DNA from: Kibdelosporangium sp. MJ126-NF4
GTDB lineage: Bacteria; Actinomycetota; Actinomycetes; Mycobacteriales; Pseudonocardiaceae
Length of the DNA: 64,000 bases
Assembly (NCBI RefSeq): GCF_000826545.1
Contig: NZ_CDME01000002.1
Coordinates: 2,340,274 to 2,404,273, forward strand
Reading direction: 5' to 3'
Below are positions 7,801-16,599 of the stretch, piece by piece. A program made the position numbers and the translations under genes. The notes beneath the pieces were generated by a model. The model did not search any database. It was not told the origin of the DNA and worked only from the letters and a program-made list of their open reading frames with translations. Every line of letters starts with the position of its first letter. Position 1 is the first letter of the stretch.

Positions 7801-8982
7801 AATGTACGCGTCCTGGTGATCGGCGACGACCTGACCGGTAGCAACGCGACCGGCGCGTTGTTCGCCCGGTTCGGGATGCGCACCATGACCGTGCACGGAA
7901 ACGGCACGGTGCCGGACATCGAGGCACTCGTGGTCAACCTGGGCAACCGGCACGCGGCGCCTGGTGACGCACGGGCCGCAGTGCGGGCGACGATCGCGGC
8001 GGTGGGTGACGTACCTCTCGTCATCAAGCGCGTGGACACGACGCTGCGCGGCAATGTCGGCGCCGAGACGGACGCGGCGATCGCGGCGCTGAACGTACGC
8101 GCGCTCGTCGTCCCCGCGTTCCCCGACGCCGGGCGCGTCACGGTGGGCGGGTTGCACCTCGTCGACGGTGTTCCGCTCGCCCAGACAGCGGCGGGACGCG
8201 ACGCCCTCAACCCGGTCGGCTCGTCCCGCGTGGCGACGATTCTGAGGGCCGGTACCTCCCGGTCCATCTCCGAGATCCCCCTGGACGTGGTCGAGCAGGG
8301 CGTCGCGGCGGTCGCACAGGCGCTGCGTGCCGACAGCGAGATCGTCGTCTGCGACGCGACCAGGAACGCACACCTTCGGGTGATCGCCGAGGCGGCGGCA
8401 CAGGTGTCAAAAGTGTGGCTGTCGGTGGATTCCGGCCCGTTCGGCGTCCGGCTCGCCGCGGCGCTGGGCATAGCGCCCGGCGACGAGCCAAGGCCACCGG
8501 TGTTCGCCGTGATCGGCAGCATCACCGCGATCACCGCCGACCAGGTCCAGGAAACCGAGCAGACCCTCGGCGCCAGGTACGTCACGGTGACCGGCACGGA
8601 ATCACCCGAAGAGGTGGTTCGCGAGGTCGGCGACCTGCTCGGCCAGGGTCTCGACGTGGTCGGTGTACGCACGATGGCCGCCTCGCTCGACCGTGCGCTG
8701 GCGGCGCGGCTGCCGGGAATCCTCGCCGAGATCACCAGGCGGGTGCTGACGGAGAACAGGATCAGCGGTCTCTACGCGACCGGCGGCGACATCGCCACGG
8801 CCATCACGGCCGCACTGGAGACCGACGGATTCGTGATCGACGACGAAGTGGTACCGCTGGCTGTGGTCGGCAGGCTCGCCGGCGGCCCGTTCAACGGGCT
8901 GCCGTTCGCCACCAAGGGCGGCCTGATCGGCGGAATCACCGCGGCGGTCGCCTGTATCGAACGGCTGAGAGGAAGCAGATGA
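7795..8982 (+). CDS. Four-carbon acid sugar kinase family protein (DUF1537, DtnK/OtnK type)
   Basis: The protein (395 residues from ATG 7795; 399 from ATG 7783) has the DUF1537 two-domain layout: an N-terminal nucleotide/sugar domain beginning VRVLVIGDDLTGSNATGALF with VIKRVDTTLRGNVGAE, and a C-terminal domain with LYATGGDIATAITAAL and GGPFNGLPFATKGGLIG. Known relatives phosphorylate D-threonate, D-erythronate or 3-oxo-tetronate at O-4. Coupling through ATGA to a PdxA-like dehydrogenase fits a D-threonate or D-erythronate 4-phosphate route ending in dihydroxyacetone phosphate. Neither start has a clear ribosome-binding site, so leaderless translation is likely. The exact acid is not certain. 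Confidence 0.88.
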   Translation: MSNVRVLVIGDDLTGSNATGALFARFGMRTMTVHGNGTVPDIEALVVNLGNRHAAPGDARAAVRATIAAVGDVPLVIKRVDTTLRGNVGAETDAAIAALNVRALVVPAFPDAGRVTVGGLHLVDGVPLAQTAAGRDALNPVGSSRVATILRAGTSRSISEIPLDVVEQGVAAVAQALRADSEIVVCDATRNAHLRVIAEAAAQVSKVWLSVDSGPFGVRLAAALGIAPGDEPRPPVFAVIGSITAITADQVQETEQTLGARYVTVTGTESPEEVVREVGDLLGQGLDVVGVRTMAASLDRALAARLPGILAEITRRVLTENRISGLYATGGDIATAITAALETDGFVIDDEVVPLAVVGRLAGGPFNGLPFATKGGLIGGITAAVACIERLRGSR

Positions 8983-9998
8983 CCAAGCCCGTGCTCGCGG
9001 TGACGCTCGGCGATCCGGCCGGGATCGGCCCGGAGATCACCGCGAAGACCCTGGCCGCACCCGAGGCCACGGACACCGCGCGTCCACTGGCAGTCGGCGA
9101 CGCGCCGGTGTTGCGCCGCGCGATCGAGGTGCTCGGCCTCGACGCGGAGGTCAACGCGGTGTCGTCGGTCGCGGACGCGAAGTTCGAGCCCGGCACGATC
9201 GACATCCTCGACCTGGGGATCGCACCTGGTGACCTGCCGTGGGGCGAGGTCAACGCGACCGCGGGCAAGGCCGCCGTCGCCGCGATCGAGGAGGCGACGA
9301 GGGCGGCGCTGCGCGGTGAGGTGGACGCGGTGGTCACGTCCCCCATCAACAAGGAGTCGATCTGGGCGGCCGGGTCGAAACACCTGGGGCACACCGAGAT
9401 GCTCGGTGAACTGACCGGCTCCGACCGGTTCAACACCATGTTCTGGGTGCGTGGCTTGCGGATTTTCTTCGCCACCAGGCACTTGTCGCTACGCGAGGCG
9501 GTTGAACAGATCACCAGGCCGAACATCGAGCACGCGATCCGCGAGGCCTACACAGCGCTGCGCGTGTTCGGCAACGAATCCCCCAGACTGGCGGTCGCCG
9601 CGCTGAACCCCCACGGCGGTGAGGGCGGCAAGTTCGGTGACGAGGAGATCGTCGCCATCGCGCCCGCTGTCGAGGCGACCAAGGCCGACGGACTCGACGT
9701 GCACGGCCCGATCCCGGCGGACTCCGTGTTCCACCAGGGACTTGAGGGTCGGTATGACGGTGTCCTGTCGCTGTACCACGATCAGGGGCACATCGCGTCG
9801 AAGACGGTGGACTTCCACGGCACGGTGTCGGTGACCGTCGGTTTGCCGATCCTGCGTACGTCGGTGGACCACGGCACGGCGTTCGACATCGCCGGGACCG
9901 GAAGGGCGGAGCACGGCACGATGGTCGCGGCCTTCCGCGCGGCTGTGGACCTGGCGCCGTACGCGCCCCGGCTGCGTCAGGCATATCCCGGCAGATGA
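8979..9998 (+). CDS. pdxA2: PdxA-like dehydrogenase (4-phospho-tetronate type, PdxA2)
   Basis: The 339-residue protein opens LAVTLGDPAGIGPEITAKTL and contains TSPINKESIWAAG, LGHTEMLGELTG and the metal/substrate segments SLYHDQGHIASKTVDFHGTV and DHGTAFDIAGTG, all typical of the PdxA family. PdxA proper oxidises 4-phosphohydroxy-L-threonine in pyridoxine synthesis; PdxA2 paralogues beside DUF1537 kinases oxidise and decarboxylate 4-phospho-D-threonate or -erythronate to dihydroxyacetone phosphate. The kinase context and actinobacterial reliance on the Pdx1/Pdx2 B6 route favour the catabolic role. ATGA overlaps join it to both neighbours. Confidence 0.9.
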   Translation: MTKPVLAVTLGDPAGIGPEITAKTLAAPEATDTARPLAVGDAPVLRRAIEVLGLDAEVNAVSSVADAKFEPGTIDILDLGIAPGDLPWGEVNATAGKAAVAAIEEATRAALRGEVDAVVTSPINKESIWAAGSKHLGHTEMLGELTGSDRFNTMFWVRGLRIFFATRHLSLREAVEQITRPNIEHAIREAYTALRVFGNESPRLAVAALNPHGGEGGKFGDEEIVAIAPAVEATKADGLDVHGPIPADSVFHQGLEGRYDGVLSLYHDQGHIASKTVDFHGTVSVTVGLPILRTSVDHGTAFDIAGTGRAEHGTMVAAFRAAVDLAPYAPRLRQAYPGR

Positions 9999-10672
9999 AC
10001 GCACGTGAACGCCGGGCGAGGCTGTTGCACGAGGTACGCGGCGGGTCGGGGCACATCCACGAACTGGCAGACCAGTTCCAGGTGTCGCCGTCCACGATCC
10101 GCCGTGACCTCACCCTGCTCGAACGTGACGGCCATGTCGTGCGGACGTACGGCGGCGCGGTCGAGCGAAGCGTCCAGGAAAAGCACGGCCGCAACGTCGC
10201 CGAAAAGGACGACATCGCGCTGAAGGCAGCAGCCCTGGTCGAGGACGGTGAGGTCGTCGTCCTCGACGCGGGCACCACGACGGGAAGACTCGCGGCGCAC
10301 CTCGCGCACCGCAGTCTCACAGTCGTCACCAACGGCCTGACCGCGGTCATCGCCCTCGCGGAGAGCACGACGGTCGACCTGATTGTCCTGGGTGGACGCC
10401 TTCGTCAGCCGAACGCGTCGATCGTCGGCGCGACGGTCACCGAGCAGTTGCGGCACATCAGTGCCGACCGGGTGTTCCTGGGCACGGACGGTCTGAGCCC
10501 CGCACGAGGTCTGTGCTCGCCCAGTCTGGACCAGGCGCACCTGAAGTACGCGATGCTGCACAGCGCGCGGCACGCATACGTGCTGGCAGACCACTCCAAA
10601 CTCGGCCATGAACCGTTTTCCTACTGGACTCCCCTCGACAGGCCACACACCGTGCTGACGGACTCACCGTGA
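9995..10672 (+). CDS. DeoR/GlpR family transcriptional regulator
   Basis: This 225-residue regulator has an N-terminal DeoR-type winged helix (residues 3-56, with HIHELADQFQVSPSTIRRDL then LLERDGHVVRTYGGAV) and a C-terminal DeoR sensor domain with the sugar-phosphate motif LDAGTTTGRLAAHL and FLGTDGLSPARGL. Such sensors bind phosphorylated sugars, which suits control by a pathway intermediate. Its ATG overlaps the PdxA2 stop as ATGA. It most likely acts on the inverted repeat at 7767-7800, forming a self-contained inducible catabolic unit. Confidence 0.9.
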   Translation: MNARERRARLLHEVRGGSGHIHELADQFQVSPSTIRRDLTLLERDGHVVRTYGGAVERSVQEKHGRNVAEKDDIALKAAALVEDGEVVVLDAGTTTGRLAAHLAHRSLTVVTNGLTAVIALAESTTVDLIVLGGRLRQPNASIVGATVTEQLRHISADRVFLGTDGLSPARGLCSPSLDQAHLKYAMLHSARHAYVLADHSKLGHEPFSYWTPLDRPHTVLTDSP

Positions 10673-10753
10673 TCCGATCGAGACAACTCCTGAACCGGCG
10701 CACACGATCGCTCGTATGGATCAGTGCAGCCGCGACACGACGGGAGCAACGAC

Positions 10754-11917
10754 GTGCGACATGGTGTGGATACCGACTTGTTCCAACGCGCGGCACACAG
10801 CCCGTCGTACTTCGAGCTGGCCAGGGGAATGGGAGACGGTGGCAGGAAGATCGCGGACTTCTGCATCCCGTGCAACCCGTACTTCCCCACTCCGGAGATG
10901 TTCGGTGACCTGGCCAAGAACCTGGAAACGGTGCTGAAGTACTACCCGAGCGACGCTGGCACCATCGCGGGCAGGCTCGCCAGGATCCTCGGGCTCAACC
11001 CGGCCACGATCGCCATGTCGAACGGTTCGACCGAGCTGATCACCTGGATGGACCACCTGTGGTTCACCGAGAGTGTGGCCGTGCCGATTCCCACGTTCGG
11101 GCGATGGACCGACCAGCCGCTGGAGACCGGCAAACGCGTGGACATGTACCCGTTGCGGGAAAGCAGCGATTTCAACCTGAGCGTCGACGACTACATCAAG
11201 TTCATCCGGAAGCGTAAGTCCCGTGTCGCGGTGCTGTGCAATCCGAACAACCCGGACGGCGGCTACCTGCCGCGCCGCGAGATCGTGCGGTTCATGGACG
11301 AGCTCGCGGATCTGGATCTCGTCGTGATCGACGAGTCGTTCATCGACTTCGTCGAGGTCGAACGCAGCCCGTCGGTCGGGTCCGACGCGACGATCCGGCC
11401 GAACGTGGTGGTGCTCAAGAGCCTCGGCAAGAACTTCGGCCTGCACGGCATCCGCTTCGGCTACCTGATCGCCAATCCCGCGCTGGCGGGCAAGATGGCG
11501 AGGACGCTGCCGAAGTGGAACCTGAACTCGCTGGCCGAGACAGTGGTGTTCATGTTGGAGGAGCACGCGGGTGCCTACGCCGAAAGCCTGCACCTGTTGG
11601 CACGCGACCGCTACCGGATGGGTATGGAACTGGCCAGACACCAGGATCTGACCGTGTACTCGTCACAGGCGAACTTCCTGCTCGTCAAGCTGGCGCAGAG
11701 CGTCGACGGGATGGAGTTGCGGGACTACCTGCTGCAGCGTCATCAGGTCTTCATCAGGGAGTGCGGCAACAAACTGGGGATGAGCAGCCAGTTCGTCCGT
11801 CTGGTTGTCCGTCCGGAACAGGACGTCGAACGTCTCGTCGAAGGACTGCGCGGGTTCGCAAAGACCCGATGGGAGAAGGAACACGCACCCCCCGCGCTGG
11901 TCCAGAGTGTGTCATGA
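10754..11917 (+). CDS. PLP-dependent class I/II aminotransferase
   Basis: This 387-residue fold-type I enzyme resembles histidinol-phosphate aminotransferases and CobD. It has AVLCNPNNPDGGYLP (cofactor-binding Asn), LVVIDESFIDF (Asp for the pyridine nitrogen), VLKSLGKNFGLHGIRFGYLI (Schiff-base Lys) and QFVRLVVRPEQD (carboxylate Arg). I start it at GTG 10754 because GGGAG lies 7 nt upstream; ten in-frame codons precede it without support. It follows the DeoR gene by 81 bp on the same strand, so read-through or shared regulation is possible. The substrate is unknown; a link to the four-carbon sugar-acid pathway is a guess. Confidence 0.85.
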   Translation: MRHGVDTDLFQRAAHSPSYFELARGMGDGGRKIADFCIPCNPYFPTPEMFGDLAKNLETVLKYYPSDAGTIAGRLARILGLNPATIAMSNGSTELITWMDHLWFTESVAVPIPTFGRWTDQPLETGKRVDMYPLRESSDFNLSVDDYIKFIRKRKSRVAVLCNPNNPDGGYLPRREIVRFMDELADLDLVVIDESFIDFVEVERSPSVGSDATIRPNVVVLKSLGKNFGLHGIRFGYLIANPALAGKMARTLPKWNLNSLAETVVFMLEEHAGAYAESLHLLARDRYRMGMELARHQDLTVYSSQANFLLVKLAQSVDGMELRDYLLQRHQVFIRECGNKLGMSSQFVRLVVRPEQDVERLVEGLRGFAKTRWEKEHAPPALVQSVS

Positions 11918-11982
11918 CCGGTTACCCGGGTGCGGGTGGCAGGACACACTCCGGACCAGTCCTCCGCTGACCGAAGTCCTGG

Positions 11983-12495
11983 CTAGACAGGACGACGGGT
12001 CCGCCGCCAGGCAACCACGATCAACGCGATCAGGCCGAACAGTGGGATGGTGCTGATCGCCCAGCTCAACCCCATCGGCGGCCCCGGCTGCTCCATCACC
12101 TTGAGATTGCGCAGTTCACCCGTTCCGGTACCGGCCGGCCCCGCGATGTCGAAGCGCACCGTCCAGTCACCCGGTTCCGGGAGGCTACGCACATCCAAAC
12201 CCCAGACCTCACGTTTGCGTGGATGACGGGCCAACGGCTCCCCCATCTTGTCCTGGCCGAGGCTCATGATCACGCTGCCCTCCTTGCCGACGATGCCGTC
12301 GTCGGGGGCGAAGGTGAAGTCCAGCGACTGCATGGCTTTCAGTGGCCACGTGCTGAAGCCGACGGTCACCGAGTACGGACCGGCCTTGACCTTCTCCGTG
12401 TGCACGATGTTGACCGGCTCGTACGCCGACGCCGGTGCGGCGAACCCGACCAGCAGAGCGATCGCCGCAAGCAGTCCCGCCGCTGTCCTACGCAT
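11983..12495 (-). CDS. Secreted, C-terminally membrane-anchored beta-domain protein
   Basis: The 170-residue product starts with the signal peptide MRRTAAGLLAAIALLVGFAA ending at ASA-YEPV. A single extracytoplasmic domain of beta character follows, with EKVKAGPYSVTVGFSTWPLK and GDWTVRFDIAGPAGTGTGEL, reminiscent of CopC/YtkA-type immunoglobulin-like folds. A C-terminal anchor helix (STIPLFGLIALIVVAW) ends in RRTRRPV. Its start overlaps the preceding membrane-protein gene by 8 bp. It is the last gene of a four-gene envelope operon. Few conserved metal ligands are visible, so a role in metal handling rests on context. Confidence 0.7.
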   Translation of the reverse strand: MRRTAAGLLAAIALLVGFAAPASAYEPVNIVHTEKVKAGPYSVTVGFSTWPLKAMQSLDFTFAPDDGIVGKEGSVIMSLGQDKMGEPLARHPRKREVWGLDVRSLPEPGDWTVRFDIAGPAGTGTGELRNLKVMEQPGPPMGLSWAISTIPLFGLIALIVVAWRRTRRPV

Positions 12496-13606
12496 GACTG
12501 GCTTCCTTCGTGCTGGGTTCCGTTGCCGGCGAGAGGTGGCGCAGCATCTGGCTGAACCGGCGGCCGAGCATCGCCGCAAGCGCGCCGAAGACGAGACCGG
12601 TCGCGGCCGTGGCGAGGTAGGTGTTGGTGCGCGGCATCGAACTGTCGTACACCCAGACGTTCTGCAGCGGTATGGTCAACGTGATGATCAGGCCACCGAC
12701 CGCGCCGGTGATCACGGCAGGCACGTTGGACATCAACTCGATGGCCACGGCTACGAGAATCAGACTCATCGGGATCAGGGCAGGCAGGCTTGGCACGCCG
12801 TCGATGTAATCTCGGACAGGCAGCCCGACCGCGTCGGCGTACACCCGGGCAGCCCATGGGGAAAACCACCAGAACACCGCCTGCAGCACACCGACCGCCA
12901 CGGCGACGGCGAGCGCTCCGCCCCGTCGTGCGATCACTCCCGCGCCCATCGTGAGCAGCAGCACACACATGAACGTGGCTCCGACGGTCACTGGGCGAAT
13001 GATGCCGTTCGGCAGCGCCTGCAGACCGATCACCGTCACCATGCTGAACGCCAGCAGCACGGCCGCACCGACGATCGTGCCGACCTTGCCCCAACGGTGT
13101 TCCCGTGCGGTGGCGAAGACCATGACCGCGCCGACCATCGTGATGGAGATCGACAGCAGCAAACCGATGTGCGGCGGCGAGTCGATCACCGCGTCGAAGC
13201 CGTACAGGCTGTGCCACCACTGGTCCCACAAGCCGTACAGCAGGAACGAGGCGGCGCCGATCCCGGAGATGAGGTAGCCGACGGGCGCAGCGAACGTCCT
13301 GCCGAACACGCCGACCGCTCGCCCTCCCACGATCGGGTTGATGTCCGTGCCGCGCCGCTGTGCGGCGGTGGTCATCAGAACCACGACCAGGCTGGCGATT
13401 CCGGCAACGGCGCTGCCGGAGTACAGAAACAGGTGTGGCAAGGTGAAGAACGTGTCCGGCCCGACATCCGAGTGCCACTGAATGTCCCAGGTGAGGCCGA
13501 CGAGCGAAAGCATCGTTCCGCCGAGTACGAAACTCGCCGGGACCAAGCCCCTCGGCGCGCTCCTGGCCGCGACACCACTCCCTGCCATCGACGCGGTCAT
13601 GTCCAT
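12488..13606 (-). CDS. Polytopic membrane protein with duplicated His motif
   Basis: The 372-residue protein has roughly nine or ten hydrophobic helices and no recognised transporter signature. The motif W-D-x2-W-H-x3-G-x-D-x6/7-P-H occurs twice: W40, D41, H45, G49, D51, H58 and W127, D128, H132, G136, D138, H146, both at the start of a membrane segment (TLPHLFLYSG and SPPHIGLLLS). This indicates an internal duplication with paired His that could bind haem or copper. The ATG is preceded by AAGGGGTGG. It lies 13 bp after the FixH-like gene, in one operon with secreted CopC/YtkA-like proteins. Confidence 0.75.
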   Translation of the reverse strand: MDMTASMAGSGVAARSAPRGLVPASFVLGGTMLSLVGLTWDIQWHSDVGPDTFFTLPHLFLYSGSAVAGIASLVVVLMTTAAQRRGTDINPIVGGRAVGVFGRTFAAPVGYLISGIGAASFLLYGLWDQWWHSLYGFDAVIDSPPHIGLLLSISITMVGAVMVFATAREHRWGKVGTIVGAAVLLAFSMVTVIGLQALPNGIIRPVTVGATFMCVLLLTMGAGVIARRGGALAVAVAVGVLQAVFWWFSPWAARVYADAVGLPVRDYIDGVPSLPALIPMSLILVAVAIELMSNVPAVITGAVGGLIITLTIPLQNVWVYDSSMPRTNTYLATAATGLVFGALAAMLGRRFSQMLRHLSPATEPSTKEASHA

Positions 13607-13619
13607 TGATCCACCCCTT

Positions 13620-14000
13620 TCAGTTGAGTAGCAGCGGGACCACGACCCGCTCTGTCCCCAGCGAGACTGTGATCTCCCACTGACCCGCCATCGGCAGGTC
13701 GACGTTGTCCACCCGGAACCGGCCCGGTTGTGTCTGCACGGCGGTGACCAGGCTGAGCGCGTGCCCCATCTGGGGCATCGCCGGTTCGATCGTCACCTCG
13801 CCTGACGCCGGTGCGCCCGCCCGGTCGGTGATGTCGATGTCGAGCGAATTGGTTCCCTGCTTCAACGGCTGTGCGACGACCTTGAAGGTGTAGCGCTGCG
13901 AGTCCGCGACGAGTTGACGTGTCTCACCGGTCGTCGGCCAGAACAACAGCGCGGCCACCGCGACGATGAGCGCGCCGAGCGCGGCCAGAAAGATCTTCAT
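13620..14000 (-). CDS. FixH/YtkA-like membrane-anchored protein
   Basis: The 126-residue protein begins MKIFLAALGALIVAVAALLF, one N-terminal anchor helix, followed by an extracytoplasmic beta-sandwich. The segments NSLDIDITDRAGAPASGEVT, PAMPQMGHALS and VDLPMAGQWEITVSLGTERV match the general pattern of FixH and YtkA-like domains, which carry a conserved M-x-x-M-x-H and often assist copper-enzyme assembly. The start overlaps the upstream gene as ATGA, so the two are translationally coupled. Copper as the ligand is inferred from the Met/His cluster and the family. Confidence 0.75.
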   Translation of the reverse strand: MKIFLAALGALIVAVAALLFWPTTGETRQLVADSQRYTFKVVAQPLKQGTNSLDIDITDRAGAPASGEVTIEPAMPQMGHALSLVTAVQTQPGRFRVDNVDLPMAGQWEITVSLGTERVVVPLLLN

Positions 14001-15346
14001 CCCTGTATCCCCTTGGGAACTTCGATGACCGACGCCACGGTGAGGATCGAGTAGTCCCGCTCGACCTGAACCCACACCAGGTAGCGGCCGGGCAGTGGGA
14101 AGGAGTACGTGAACGACACGTCCGGGCCGTAGGCGGCGACACTCTCGTCCGGCTTGTCCGGCAACCCGGGAGTGGGCGGCAGCATCGAATGCACATGCGC
14201 CCAGATCGGCGCGCTCACATGATTCTGGGTAGCACTGCCCCCGCTATCCGCGACAGGGCCGACGACAATCATGTGTCCGAGCATTCCCAGCCACGGTTGC
14301 AGGTCCTTGGTCCCGAACTTCGCCGTGACCGTGCTCGGTGATCCCGCGGGCCGGATCTGCTTGGCGAGATCGGCTTTTCCCTCGATCGGCTGAACTTTCA
14401 CCGCGCCGGTCACGTCAACAGCCGAACGAAGCAACTGCACTCCGCCACCGCGCCTGGCGATCTCCGCGGCGATCGCGTGCACACCCGGTTGGGTACTGAG
14501 ACGGGCCCGGTACTCCCCTGGCGCGACACGGATCGGGTGCAGGTGCTGAAGTCCGCCGTTCGGCGAGATCACCACAAGGTGTATCAACGCGTTGTCGTGC
14601 ACGAGCAGGTCGTCCACCGGCCGGCCGGACGAGCCGTCGGTCAGGCTCAGCCTGAGGTCGTTGCCGGCCATGCTCGGCACCAGGTTCACCGGCGGACGCG
14701 AGAAATCCACAACAGACGTTCGCAGGAACGGGTCGTTGACGTTGTCGAACGTCGGATCCAGATCCGCACCGGGTGCCGGTGGCGCCGGGATGACCGGGGC
14801 GAGCAGGGCGGCGGTCACGGCCACAGCGAGCGCCGCGATCATCCCGCCCGCAGGCACCACCGCCATGCCGACCCGCCCACCGACTGCCAGCACCAGAGCC
14901 ACAATGAGCAGCACACCGGCCGCGACGAACCCGCCGTACGTCGCGTTCTCCCACGGAGACGAGACGACCGCAGGGACGACGAACGGGATCGTGGCCTCGT
15001 CGACCCTGAGCTCCCACGGCCCAGCCCGGTCCACATGGACCGTTCCGGCGTGGAAACCAGGTGTCGCCCCGAGTTCGACCTTCGTCGTGCTGGTCGGCGC
15101 CCCGGCCGCGCTGACGCTCACCGTGAGCACACCGGGTGGCGATCCCGCGTGGGTCACCAGATCGATGTGCACCGGTCCGGGCACCTCTGCCACCCGGCGG
15201 ATGACGACTGTCAGCTCACGGTCGCCCAGTGTCTGCGCCACATGGATGTCGGCCCCGGTCTGCGCACCGTCGGCCAGCGCGGGGGCGGCGATCCCGAGGA
15301 GCATCCCCAGCACGAGCAGCACGGTCGGCAAAGTTCGCATCGCCAT
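13997..15346 (-). CDS. Secreted/membrane CopC-YtkA-like protein
   Basis: The product (about 449 residues) has a signal peptide (RTLPTVLLVLGMLLGIAAPA), an N-terminal beta domain, two transmembrane helices around residues 140-190 and a C-terminal extracytoplasmic region. The latter contains LIHLVVISPNGGLQHLHPI and LGMLGHMIVVG followed by SAPIWAHVHSM, a His/Met pattern typical of secreted copper-handling proteins. It is the first gene of the operon. Two in-frame ATGs (15346 and 15340) are possible and neither has a strong ribosome-binding site. It is divergent from a two-component system across a 128-bp gap that holds an inverted repeat. Confidence 0.75.
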   Translation of the reverse strand: MAMRTLPTVLLVLGMLLGIAAPALADGAQTGADIHVAQTLGDRELTVVIRRVAEVPGPVHIDLVTHAGSPPGVLTVSVSAAGAPTSTTKVELGATPGFHAGTVHVDRAGPWELRVDEATIPFVVPAVVSSPWENATYGGFVAAGVLLIVALVLAVGGRVGMAVVPAGGMIAALAVAVTAALLAPVIPAPPAPGADLDPTFDNVNDPFLRTSVVDFSRPPVNLVPSMAGNDLRLSLTDGSSGRPVDDLLVHDNALIHLVVISPNGGLQHLHPIRVAPGEYRARLSTQPGVHAIAAEIARRGGGVQLLRSAVDVTGAVKVQPIEGKADLAKQIRPAGSPSTVTAKFGTKDLQPWLGMLGHMIVVGPVADSGGSATQNHVSAPIWAHVHSMLPPTPGLPDKPDESVAAYGPDVSFTYSFPLPGRYLVWVQVERDYSILTVASVIEVPKGIQG

Positions 15347-15396
15347 GGATACAACCAGGACGACGTGGTGGTTTCGTCCCTTCAGGGATTGAATCA

Positions 15397-15418
15397 GGGT
15401 CCCCTGCACGGGGGACCC
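15397..15418. promoter_or_regulatory. Inverted repeat between envelope operon and two-component system
   Basis: GGGTCCCC (15397-15404) and GGGGACCC (15411-15418) form perfect 8-bp arms around a 6-bp spacer in the divergent intergenic region. A smaller TCCC-N4-GGGA repeat lies just to the left at 15377-15388. The position fits an operator for the adjacent LuxR-type response regulator or a metal-responsive repressor; it could also be a 5' UTR hairpin. Confidence 0.5.
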
Positions 15419-15474
15419 ACAACCCCGAGAAGTGGGAGGTTCCGGCTCAGGGAATACGGCAGGATCGGCACACG

Positions 15475-16599
15475 ATGCTCACAACCAGTTTGTCCCTGAA
15501 ACGCCAGTCGTGGCTGGTCGCCGCCGCGTGCATGATCGCGGACGGGGCGTTCGTGGTCCTCTACGGGTGCGAGACGTGGCAGAACTGGCTGACGCTCACG
15601 ATGACCCTCGCCGTCAACGCCGCGCTCGCCGGTCCAGCCCGGCTGTCGGGACATGTCGCCTTCGCGCACGCAGCCGTCCCCGTCATCACGCTGCTGATCG
15701 GCAACGACACTCCCGCCAACGACGCGGGCCTCCTGGTCGCGGGCTACCGAGCGGGCGCGTGGCTGCACGGTGCGCCCGCGATCGCGTCACTCGCCGTGCT
15801 GTCGGCAAGCATGCTGACATGCACCGTCATCATGGACCGGCGGTTCGAACTCGGCCTCGTCGTCATGGTGAAAGCCGCTGTGCTGCCGTACCTTGTCGGC
15901 CGCTACACCACCGCTCGACGTGCGTACCTGGCCGAGCTGGAACGCCGTTCCGAGTTGGAGCGCAGGGACGCCAGGGAAGCTGTGACGAGGGCTATCGCGA
16001 CAGAACGCAGCTCGATCGCCCGCGACCTGCACGATGTGATCGTGCACCACGTCAGCGCGATCGGTCTGCACGCCGGGGCAGCCCGGTTGGGCCTGCCCAC
16101 GGGCAACACGAAGGTGGAGACTTCACTGCGGTCAGTCGAGACCGCCAGCCGCGCGGCCATGGTGGACCTGCGGCACCTGCTCGACCTGCTGCACGGCGAC
16201 AACCCCGAGGGCGCTCGCCAGCCCGGGCTGGACAACCTCGACGAACTGTTCGACGGCGTACGGTCCGCTGGTGTGCCCGCGCGGCTCGCTGTGTCGGGTG
16301 CACAGGGGGAAGTACCTGAATCACTGGGGATAACTGTGTACCGGATCGTGCAGGAGATGCTGACCAACGCCCTGCGACACGGCGACCACACCGAAGTGGC
16401 TGTGTCGCTGGAGTACGAACCGGATTCGCTGACCGTGACGTCGGTCAATCGGATCGGCGCCGTCCGGGACCCGGGTGGGACCGCGCGACGCGGCCTCGTC
16501 GGGATCCGCAACCGGGCAGGCATCTTCGCCGGGCGGACCGAAGCCGGGATCGACCCGGACGGTGTGACATGGCGGACAAACGTGAGGTTCCCGCTATGA
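15475..16599 (+). CDS. NarL-type sensor histidine kinase
   Basis: The 374-residue protein has four or five N-terminal transmembrane helices (residues 12-145), a short coiled segment (ELERRSELERRDAREAV) and a HisKA_3 dimerisation domain with the phospho-acceptor His186 in SSIARDLHDVIVHHVSAIG. The HATPase_c domain shows the N box IVQEMLTNALRHGDH and the glycine region GLVGIRNRAGIF. No periplasmic sensor loop is large enough for a domain, so it probably senses a signal in the membrane. Its stop overlaps the response-regulator start as ATGA. Divergence from the envelope operon suggests that operon is its target. Confidence 0.92.
   Translation: MLTTSLSLKRQSWLVAAACMIADGAFVVLYGCETWQNWLTLTMTLAVNAALAGPARLSGHVAFAHAAVPVITLLIGNDTPANDAGLLVAGYRAGAWLHGAPAIASLAVLSASMLTCTVIMDRRFELGLVVMVKAAVLPYLVGRYTTARRAYLAELERRSELERRDAREAVTRAIATERSSIARDLHDVIVHHVSAIGLHAGAARLGLPTGNTKVETSLRSVETASRAAMVDLRHLLDLLHGDNPEGARQPGLDNLDELFDGVRSAGVPARLAVSGAQGEVPESLGITVYRIVQEMLTNALRHGDHTEVAVSLEYEPDSLTVTSVNRIGAVRDPGGTARRGLVGIRNRAGIFAGRTEAGIDPDGVTWRTNVRFPL

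Noticed and set aside
7684..8373. N-terminal 230-codon extension of the Hsp70-like frame
   Set aside because: It is antisense to the kinase gene, while GTG 7683 has a strong ribosome-binding site and begins exactly at the ATPase domain.
12248..13609. 453-codon plus-strand frame
   Set aside because: It is antisense to the polytopic membrane protein gene; its His/Arg-rich translation is the usual shadow of hydrophobic codons.
15377..15388. TCCC-N4-GGGA short palindrome
   Set aside because: Four-base arms are expected by chance in this composition; mentioned only beside the stronger repeat at 15397-15418.
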